Below the pieces are notes generated by a model. It saw only the letters and a program-made list of their open reading frames with translations, had not been told where the DNA came from and searched no databases. DNA of 47,708 bases from Flavobacterium sp. (lineage in GTDB: Bacteria; Bacteroidota; Bacteroidia; Flavobacteriales; Flavobacteriaceae): the NCBI GenBank assembly GCA_017984835.1, contig JAGNYR010000007.1, forward strand, positions 1-47,708, in the 5' to 3' direction. This document shows positions 42,232-47,708 of this stretch, piece by piece. The stretch's first letter is position 1. Each line of letters opens with the position of its first letter. Position numbers and translations under genes: made by a program.

Positions 42232-43671
42232 ATGGTATTAAGTAGATTTTGGTTGGTTATTTTTATTTCATCCATCACATTTGTGCTTTTCAGTTTGTTT
42301 TCTGGAGAGAGTTATACGATTGATCACCTTCTCAATGGAAAAAAAGACGATCCCATCTTAATTTCAGAAAAATTTCTAAAAGAGCTACCGACTTTTATCC
42401 AAGATAGTATTCAAAAATCAGAGGAAAAAGCATACACCCTTAATAGAGACACGCTCAATCTGGATACTACCTACGTCTATAAAAACCAAACAGTAAAAGT
42501 ATACAGTGGCGTTCAAAAATCAGACGGATTGTTGCCTACTTGCAAAAGCACCTTGGTCGATTTGATTTTACCCCTTATTGCTTACTTAGCTTTCTTTTGC
42601 GGACTCATGGAACTGCTCATTATTTCGGGAGCATCGGCAAAACTAGCCCAAAAGTTAAGTCCTGTATTTGTCAAAGTGTTCCCAAGTATTCCTAAAAACC
42701 ACCCTTCCATTTCTTATATGACGTTAAATTTTGCGGCTAATTTTTTAGGATTGGATTCGGCGGCAACCCCATTCGGATTAAAAGCAATGGAGAGTTTGCA
42801 AGAACTAAATCCCGAAAAAGACAAAGCCAGTGACGCACAAATCATGTTCATGTGTTTGCACGCATCGGGCTTAACATTAATTGCCACGTCCATCATTGGA
42901 TATCGCGCAGCTGCGAACGCTAGCAACCCAGCCGACGTAATGTTGCCGTGTATCATCACTTCTTTCATCGGAACCATAGCGGCGTTCTTGATTGTGGGAA
43001 TCAAACAAAAAATCAATTTTAAAAGCGCTTCCTTGGTGGTTTCGTTGATGGTATTGATTGCAGCCATAGTTGGATTATTAATGTATGTAAACCAGTTGGA
43101 TTTAATAGGTAAAAATTATTTTACAAGTAATTTATCTGCCATCATATTGATTCTTATCATCGCATTTACCTTGCTTTTTTCGTTTTTAAAAGAACAAAAA
43201 TTCACAGAAGCCAAAACAACTGTTTTTGAATCCTTTGTAGTGGGAGCCAACAACGGTGTTAAAACGGGTGTAGTTATTTTTCCTTATGTTTTAGGGATGT
43301 TGGTTGCCATTTCTTTGTTTAGAAACAGCGGTTTGTTTGAAATCATTAGCGACTGGATTGCGTATATTTTCTCAAACATGGGAGTAAACAAACAAATTAC
43401 AGATGCTTTGCCTGTAGCCATGTTACGCCCTTTTAGTTCGGCGGGTTCACGTGGCTTTTTAATCGATTCCATGAATACTTTTGGAGCCGATTCACTAACC
43501 GGAAGGTTGAGCAGTATTTTTCAGTGTAGTGCTGAAAGCACTTTTTATGTGATTGCCGTTTATTTTGGTTCGGTTAACATAAAAAACACACGCTATGCAT
43601 TAGGAACCATGCTTTTGGTCGATTTGATTTGTGTGATCACCGCAATTTTTGTGGCGAGTTGGTTTTTTTAA
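42232..43671 (+). CDS. Fused SpmA/SpmB-type nucleoside recognition domain membrane protein
   Basis: This 479-residue membrane protein contains two nucleoside recognition (Gate) domains, normally separate as spore maturation proteins A and B. After a first helix (residues 5-25) there is an exported segment of about 80 residues. The SpmA-like part includes FAANFLGLDSAATPFGLKAM and the SpmB-like part includes SFVVGANNGVKTGVVIFPYV and AMLRPFSSAGSRG. These proteins probably form a transporter; the substrate is unknown and no spores are expected in this lineage. A lipoprotein gene follows 12 bases later. Confidence 0.85.
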   Translation: MVLSRFWLVIFISSITFVLFSLFSGESYTIDHLLNGKKDDPILISEKFLKELPTFIQDSIQKSEEKAYTLNRDTLNLDTTYVYKNQTVKVYSGVQKSDGLLPTCKSTLVDLILPLIAYLAFFCGLMELLIISGASAKLAQKLSPVFVKVFPSIPKNHPSISYMTLNFAANFLGLDSAATPFGLKAMESLQELNPEKDKASDAQIMFMCLHASGLTLIATSIIGYRAAANASNPADVMLPCIITSFIGTIAAFLIVGIKQKINFKSASLVVSLMVLIAAIVGLLMYVNQLDLIGKNYFTSNLSAIILILIIAFTLLFSFLKEQKFTEAKTTVFESFVVGANNGVKTGVVIFPYVLGMLVAISLFRNSGLFEIISDWIAYIFSNMGVNKQITDALPVAMLRPFSSAGSRGFLIDSMNTFGADSLTGRLSSIFQCSAESTFYVIAVYFGSVNIKNTRYALGTMLLVDLICVITAIFVASWFF

Positions 43672-43683
43672 TCAAATGATGAT

Positions 43684-44403
43684 ATGAAACAGTTTTTCTT
43701 ATTGATTTTGATGCTGATCTTGGTTGTAAGCTGTAAAAAAGAGCGTGTAGTTGAACATCAAACCGTGGCTGGTTTTCAGCTAAAAACCAATCCTGTTGTA
43801 GTTCTAAATACAGATACCATTTACTTTTCTTATACGGCAGATAATAAAGAACCAGAGGAATATGCCATCATCAAATTAGTGGAGCAAAAATTCACGAAAG
43901 ACAGCTTAAGCAATTCTAAATTTAGGATTGAATTTATCCAAAAAAAACAAAAAGTCTTTTCTGATTTAATCACTATCAAGGGCATAGAAAAGGGCTCAGA
44001 ATGGTACGGAATGTATGAAATGGATTCTGTTTACTCTCCTTTTAAACGGCTGTCTTTTGGATATCCTGCTTGTGGCTATTCTCAAGATAATTTTCTCTAT
44101 TATATTGAAGGTTCCGCTTCATCCAAAATACATACTTGGTTGTCTGTGGGCGACGGCGGATGGTTCAATGATGTGGATTTTTTCCCTATTTCAAAAACCA
44201 AATTTGCCTGCCGAACCGCTTCATTTTGGCCAGAAGAAACCGAAACAGAAAACCTGGAAACGGACGAAGAATTTGGAATGCTAGAATTTTCTGACTCGAT
44301 TGTTTTTAGTTTCACAAAGAACCAATGGAACAAATCGTTCAAAACCCCCAAGGGAAAAGTATACCGAAAAACAAGAATGTCGTACGATAGTATGATTAAT
44401 TAA
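43684..44403 (+). CDS. Lipoprotein of unknown function
   Basis: This 239-residue protein has a lipoprotein signal peptide ending VVSC (Cys17). The mature part is beta-rich and aromatic, with GDGGWFNDVDFFPISKTKF and SFGYPACGYSQDNFLYYI as the most distinctive stretches and a single downstream Cys. I do not recognise the family. It lies 12 bases after the SpmA/SpmB fusion gene and 17 bases before the 68-residue membrane protein gene, so the three probably form one operon. Confidence 0.85.
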   Translation: MKQFFLLILMLILVVSCKKERVVEHQTVAGFQLKTNPVVVLNTDTIYFSYTADNKEPEEYAIIKLVEQKFTKDSLSNSKFRIEFIQKKQKVFSDLITIKGIEKGSEWYGMYEMDSVYSPFKRLSFGYPACGYSQDNFLYYIEGSASSKIHTWLSVGDGGWFNDVDFFPISKTKFACRTASFWPEETETENLETDEEFGMLEFSDSIVFSFTKNQWNKSFKTPKGKVYRKTRMSYDSMIN

Positions 44404-44420
44404 AGGAACCAATACAACGG

Positions 44421-44627
44421 ATGCATTTTTTTGAAGAGATTATTATCGATGCAGGAAGAGAAGGTAATTATTTCTTAATCAAAAGAATAGGAATCCTATT
44501 CAAATGGTTGATATACCGTGGAAGAAGGCCTTTTAGTCAGATAAAAAACGAAAACTGGAATACCAGAATCGGTTTAATCATCTGTGCCATCGGCATCGGA
44601 TGGATCATTTATTATGTAAACTATTAA
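44421..44627 (+). CDS. Small membrane protein of unknown function
   Basis: This 68-residue protein starts with an amphipathic helix (HFFEEIIIDAGREGNY), has a basic middle (LIYRGRRPFSQIKNENWNTR) and ends in one membrane helix (IGLIICAIGIGWIIYYV). The charge distribution predicts a cytoplasmic N-terminus and an outside C-terminus. The position 17 bases after the lipoprotein gene and reasonable codon use support it being real. Function is unknown. Confidence 0.7.
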   Translation: MHFFEEIIIDAGREGNYFLIKRIGILFKWLIYRGRRPFSQIKNENWNTRIGLIICAIGIGWIIYYVNY

Positions 44628-44633
44628 GCTCAC

Positions 44634-44669
44634 TAGCTTTGTTATCTTTCGCTATTTTCCGTAACTTTA
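44634..44669 (+). promoter_or_regulatory. Candidate promoter region of the fumarase gene
   Basis: Two -7-like elements lie upstream of the ATG at 44690: TAGCTTTG at 44634-44641 (exact TAnnTTTG, no TTG upstream) and TAACTTTA at 44662-44669, which has TTG 20 bases upstream (44639-44641) but lacks the final G. Either would give a short leader. Confidence 0.4.
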
Positions 44670-44689
44670 CACTTTAAAAACTTCATAAA

Positions 44690-46291
44690 ATGGACTTTAT
44701 ATACCAAGACCCGTATCCGATTTTAAAAGACGATACGCACTACAAAAAAATCAGTTCCGATTTTGTAAAAGTGGAACAACTGGGTGCTAGAGAAATCTTA
44801 ACCGTTGACCCAAAAGGATTGGAATTATTAGCGCAAGAAGCCATGAACGATGTTTCGTTTATGTTGCGAACGGCACATTTACAAAAATTACAAAACATTT
44901 TGAACGACCCTGAAGCGACCGATAACGATCGTTTTGTGGCATACAATTTATTGCAAAACGCTGTTGTGGCAGTAGAAGGGCAGTTGCCTTCTTGTCAAGA
45001 TACCGGAACTGCAATTGTCATGGCTAAAAAAGGGGAAAATGTGTATACTGGAGCCGATGATGCCGAATGGTTATCAAAAGGAATTTTCAACACCTATCAA
45101 AACAAAAACTTGCGTTACTCGCAGATTGTTCCGATTTCAATGTTTGAAGAAAAAAATTCAGGATCCAATTTACCCGCTCAAATCGATATTTATGCAAAAA
45201 AAGGAGCTTCGTATGAGTTTTTGTTTTTAGCTAAAGGCGGAGGTTCTGCAAACAAAACTTTTTTATACCAACAAACAAAATCCTTGTTGAATGAGAAGTC
45301 CATGGAGATTTTTGTTCGTCAAAAAATCAAAGATTTAGGAACGTCGGCTTGCCCACCTTATCATTTGGCTTTGGTAATCGGTGGAACATCTGCCGAAGCT
45401 AATTTGGCCGCTGTTAAAAAAGCCTCTGCAGGCTATTTCGATCATCTACCTACTACAGGAAACATGGCAGGTCAGGCTTTCCGTGATTTAGAATGGGAGA
45501 AAAAAGTATTGGAATTTTGCCAAGCAAGTTCTATTGGAGCTCAATTTGGTGGAAAATATTTTGCACACGATGTGCGTGTGATTCGTTTGCCACGTCACGC
45601 AGCTTCTTGTCCGGTTGGACTTGGAGTTTCGTGTTCGGCAGATCGAAACATCAAAGGAAAAATCACGAAAGACGGTATTTTCTTAGAGCAATTGGAAACC
45701 AACCCAAAACAATTTTTACCTGCAACCCCTCCGCATTTGGAAGCTCCGGTTGAGGTAGATTTGAACCGTCCAATGGCAACTATTTTGGCAGAATTATCGC
45801 AATACCCCATCAAAACCCGTTTAAAATTGAACGGTACCTTGATTGTAGCACGTGATATTGCCCACGCCAAAATCAAAGAACTATTGGATGCTGGGAAACC
45901 CATGCCCGACTATTTCAAAAACCATCCTATTTATTATGCAGGTCCTGCGAAGACTCCAGAAGGAATGCCATCAGGAAGTTTTGGACCAACCACGGCTGGA
46001 AGAATGGATGTGTATGTAGAAGAATTCCAAAAAGCGGGTGGAAGTATGATCATGTTGGCCAAAGGAAACCGCACCAAACAAGTGATGGATGCTTGCAAAA
46101 CCTATGGTGGATTTTATTTGGGATCCATTGGAGGTCCTGCTGCTATCTTGGCTCAAGATAATATTTTGAAAGTAGAAGTAGTTGATTTTGAAGAATTAGG
46201 CATGGAAGCGGTTCGTAAAATCACCGTGAAAGATTTCCCTGCTTTTATCATTACGGATGATAAAGGAAATGATTTCTTTGAAAATCTGTAA
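44690..46291 (+). CDS. Fumarate hydratase, class I (iron-sulfur)
   Basis: This 533-residue enzyme interconverts fumarate and malate in the citric acid cycle with an oxygen-sensitive 4Fe-4S cluster. The first cluster Cys is in [13 protein letters not shown] (C102); [19 protein letters not shown] and [11 protein letters not shown] hold further candidate ligands. The C-terminal beta domain, [19 protein letters not shown] and [15 protein letters not shown], is that of class I fumarases (FumA/FumB type), close to full length. No class II motif is present. A repeat-like hairpin follows the stop codon. Confidence 0.95.
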   Translation: MDFIYQDPYPILKDDTHYKKISSDFVKVEQLGAREILTVDPKGLELLAQEAMNDVSFMLRTAHLQKLQNILNDPEATDNDRFVAYNLLQNAVVAVEGQLPSCQDTGTAIVMAKKGENVYTGADDAEWLSKGIFNTYQNKNLRYSQIVPISMFEEKNSGSNLPAQIDIYAKKGASYEFLFLAKGGGSANKTFLYQQTKSLLNEKSMEIFVRQKIKDLGTSACPPYHLALVIGGTSAEANLAAVKKASAGYFDHLPTTGNMAGQAFRDLEWEKKVLEFCQASSIGAQFGGKYFAHDVRVIRLPRHAASCPVGLGVSCSADRNIKGKITKDGIFLEQLETNPKQFLPATPPHLEAPVEVDLNRPMATILAELSQYPIKTRLKLNGTLIVARDIAHAKIKELLDAGKPMPDYFKNHPIYYAGPAKTPEGMPSGSFGPTTAGRMDVYVEEFQKAGGSMIMLAKGNRTKQVMDACKTYGGFYLGSIGGPAAILAQDNILKVEVVDFEELGMEAVRKITVKDFPAFIITDDKGNDFFENL

Positions 46292-46315
46292 CCCCCATTT
46301 GCCTTAACAACAAAC

Positions 46316-46339
46316 CCTGCAAGGTCGTTGCCTTGCAGG
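46316..46339. repeat. Perfect hairpin CCTGCAAGG/CCTTGCAGG downstream of fumarase
   Basis: The 9-base arms at 46316-46324 and 46331-46339 enclose a 6-base loop TCGTTG. No T-tract follows, so it is not a standard terminator. I recall CCTGCAAGG...CCTTGCAGG hairpins recurring between genes in Flavobacterium, so it may be a dispersed element. Confidence 0.65.
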
Positions 46340-46355
46340 TATTATAAAAAACAAC

Positions 46356-46748
46356 ATGCCTTTTAAAGAAACTTTTACTGCCTTCTACGCACAAGTTACC
46401 TCCAGTTTAGCAGAGGGTACTTTTGCCAAACTTACCTTAGCAAAAACCATTGGCAACACCGATTTAATGAACATTTATGTTTGGCCTATTGTGGAAGAAA
46501 ACACATTAAAATTGGAGCTTAAGTTCAAGCACCAACAAGAAGAAATACTACAAACAGTAGCCATAAATGAGGCAGAAGCTATTTTGTTACCCTACATCAA
46601 CAATCCGTTTATGAGTGCTTTATTGTTTACCACCGAAGCCGATGTTGTCTACAAACTCAACAAAAAAAGAGCGGTTAGCATTACCGAAAAAGCACCCACG
46701 TTTGCACATGCTTCTACCGTATTAACCGAATATTTGTCGGCAAAATAA
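46356..46748 (+). CDS. Protein of unknown function, 130 residues
   Basis: This soluble-looking 130-residue protein has no signal peptide, membrane helix or Cys residue. The pattern is mixed alpha/beta, with strands such as LMNIYVWPIVEENTLKLEL and VVYKLNKKRAVSITEKAP and a preceding helix. The ATG start is 64 bases after the fumarase stop and behind the hairpin. Codon use is like that of neighbours, so it is probably real. I do not recognise the family; it could be a small accessory protein. It converges with the CoA-transferase genes. Confidence 0.7.
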   Translation: MPFKETFTAFYAQVTSSLAEGTFAKLTLAKTIGNTDLMNIYVWPIVEENTLKLELKFKHQQEEILQTVAINEAEAILLPYINNPFMSALLFTTEADVVYKLNKKRAVSITEKAPTFAHASTVLTEYLSAK

Positions 46749-46775
46749 TATTGTATAGTTTTCGTTCCAGGAAGA

Positions 46776-47435
46776 TTAATCAATGACCATTTCTGGGATG
46801 TCACCTTCTATAATTAATTCGGCTTCGGTTGAAGCTATGATGTGCTCTACACTTACTCCAGGGGCGCGTTCGAGTAGCTTAAAACCTTTGGGTGTAATTT
46901 CTAAAACCGCCAATTCTGTTACTACTTTTTTCACGCAACCAACACCGGTTAAGGGCAATGTACATTTTTTAAGTATTTTGGATTCTCCAGCTTTGTTCAC
47001 GTGCATCATGGCTACAATTATATTTTCTGCTGAAGCAACCAAATCCATTGCGCCACCCATTCCTTTCACCATTTTTCCAGGAATTTTCCAGTTGGCTATA
47101 TCCCCGTTTTCTGAAACTTCCATAGCCCCTAAAATGGTAAGATCCACATGTTGCCCACGAATCATTCCAAAACTAAAAGCAGAATCAAACAAACTGGCTC
47201 CCGGTAACATGGTGATGGTTTGTTTTCCTGCGTTGATTAAATCGGCATCTTCTTCTCCTTCAAAAGGGAAAGGACCCATGCCTAAGACACCGTTTTCCGA
47301 TTGAAATTCGACAGAAATATCGGTACGAACATAATTAGCCACCAAAGTAGGAATGCCTATTCCTAGGTTGACGTAGTAACCATCTCTTACTTCTTTTGCG
47401 ATTCTTTTTGCGATTTGATTTTTATCTAATGCCAT
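46776..47435 (-). CDS. 3-oxoacid CoA-transferase subunit B
   Basis: This 219-residue subunit, with subunit A, moves CoA from succinyl-CoA to acetoacetate or a related 3-oxoacid. The catalytic Glu is E47 in QSENGVLGMGP, and GIGIPTLVANYV precedes it. GAMEVSENGDIANW and KGMGGAMDLV are usual for subunit B of the SCOT family. Length is normal. The subunit A gene lies upstream on the same strand, 58 bases away, so they form one operon in the order A-B. Confidence 0.93.
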   Translation of the reverse strand: MALDKNQIAKRIAKEVRDGYYVNLGIGIPTLVANYVRTDISVEFQSENGVLGMGPFPFEGEEDADLINAGKQTITMLPGASLFDSAFSFGMIRGQHVDLTILGAMEVSENGDIANWKIPGKMVKGMGGAMDLVASAENIIVAMMHVNKAGESKILKKCTLPLTGVGCVKKVVTELAVLEITPKGFKLLERAPGVSVEHIIASTEAELIIEGDIPEMVID

Positions 47436-47493
47436 ATATTATTTGATGATTTGAAAATTTGTGAAGCCATTTCAAAACGATTTGATTTTCAAA

Positions 47494-47708
47494 TTATTTT
47501 TGACGAACCGTTCTCTGTTCTATTCTTTTTTCGAAATGGTCACCTTGAAAAATGCGTTGCACTAAAATCCCAGGAATGTGAATTTCATTGGGGTCCAATG
47601 CGCCAGCGGGAAGTAATTCTTCTACTTCGGCAATGGTTATTTTTGCTGCTCCAGCCATGCAAGGATTGAAGTTTCGAGCGGTACCTTTAAAGATGAGGTT
47701 TCCAGCAG
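47494..47708 (-). CDS. 3-oxoacid CoA-transferase subunit A, N-terminal part beyond the window
   Basis: The minus-strand frame from the window end to the stop at 47494-47496 encodes about 70 residues, starting GNLIFKGTARNFNP, then MAGAAKITIAEVEELLP and PNEIHIPGILVQRI, which match the C-terminal half of SCOT-family subunit A. The N-terminus and the start codon lie outside the window. It precedes subunit B in the same operon. No plus-strand reading of this stretch looks coding. Confidence 0.9.
   Translation of the reverse strand, partial: AGNLIFKGTARNFNPCMAGAAKITIAEVEELLPAGALDPNEIHIPGILVQRIFQGDHFEKRIEQRTVRQK

Noticed and set aside
42714..43067. Minus-strand open frame of 117 codons
   Set aside because: It is antisense to the SpmA/SpmB fusion gene and has no promoter or motif of its own.
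46783..47304. Plus-strand open frame of 173 codons
   Set aside because: It lies wholly antisense to the 3-oxoacid CoA-transferase subunit B gene, which has clear family motifs; the plus-strand product has no recognisable features.
47449..47494. Inverted repeat ATTTGAAAAT/ATTTTCAAAT between the two CoA-transferase genes
   Set aside because: The arms are AT-only apart from one G/C pair and are far apart; this is likely chance in low-complexity DNA.
1..47708. CRISPR arrays, tRNA, rRNA, insertion sequences or prophage
   Set aside because: I looked for regularly spaced repeats, cloverleaf-like GC-rich segments, transposase motifs and phage genes and saw none.

Overview
The window is chromosomal DNA from a member of the Bacteroidota, most likely class Flavobacteriia and close to Flavobacterium. 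The evidence is low GC, Bacteroidota-type promoter elements (TAnnTTTG, only some with an upstream TTG), a gliding/type IX secretion lipoprotein of the SprE/PorW type, an F-type ATP synthase operon without atpD and atpC, and many small lipoproteins and DUF families typical of this group. I see no phage, insertion sequence, CRISPR array, rRNA or tRNA. Genes fill almost the whole window; the longest gap without a gene is 244 bases (1637-1880).

Region 1 (1-11320) is a surface polysaccharide locus, all on the plus strand. After the 3' end of a lipoprotein gene come a GT4 glycosyltransferase, a Wzx-type flippase, a GT2 glycosyltransferase, a Wzy/ligase-type membrane protein, a very AT-rich GT4 glycosyltransferase, a DUF1972-type glycosyltransferase, a second Wzy/ligase-type protein, a UDP-glucuronate decarboxylase (UDP-xylose synthase) and a polyprenyl-phosphate hexose-1-phosphate transferase. 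Together these would build a lipid-linked oligosaccharide on undecaprenyl phosphate, flip it and polymerise or ligate it; a xylose-containing glycan is the simplest inference.

Region 2 (11397-17327) is tightly packed housekeeping and conserved unknown genes: purD, two small membrane proteins (DUF6341-like and DUF6427-like), upp, a DUF4254 protein with a GT9 heptosyltransferase-like protein, and a PaaE-type iron-sulfur flavoprotein reductase. Two convergent gene pairs here overlap at their 3' ends.

Region 3 (17539-26569) runs in one direction: sprE/porW, a bactofilin, an AtpZ/AtpI-like protein, a four-helix membrane protein, then atpB-atpE-atpF-atpH-atpA-atpG behind a canonical promoter. A strong hairpin follows atpE, and a second hairpin of repeat type separates atpA from atpG.

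Region 4 (26646-36332) holds a GNAT acetyltransferase, then an envelope-related operon (second flippase, dut, sugar-phosphate nucleotidyltransferase, TPR protein, DUF4292 lipoprotein, EnvC-like amidase activator with a degenerate LytM domain). A thioesterase, a HU-like/SPOR fusion protein and dprA follow.

Region 5 (36337-47708) holds trpS, a PlsC-type acyltransferase, a small lipoprotein, recA, hemB (Asp-type metal site), ogt, a DEDDy exonuclease, a fused SpmA/SpmB-type transporter-like protein, a lipoprotein, a 68-residue membrane protein, class I fumarase, an unknown 130-residue protein and the 3-oxoacid CoA-transferase genes (B complete, A cut by the window end). Two intergenic inverted repeats (40733-40807 and 46316-46339) look like dispersed elements.

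The window is mostly ordinary core genome. The points most worth a second look are the post-atpE hairpin, the sprE-bactofilin-atp gene string, the conserved unknown proteins around purD/upp, the dispersed inverted repeats, and a perfect dyad in the recA promoter region.
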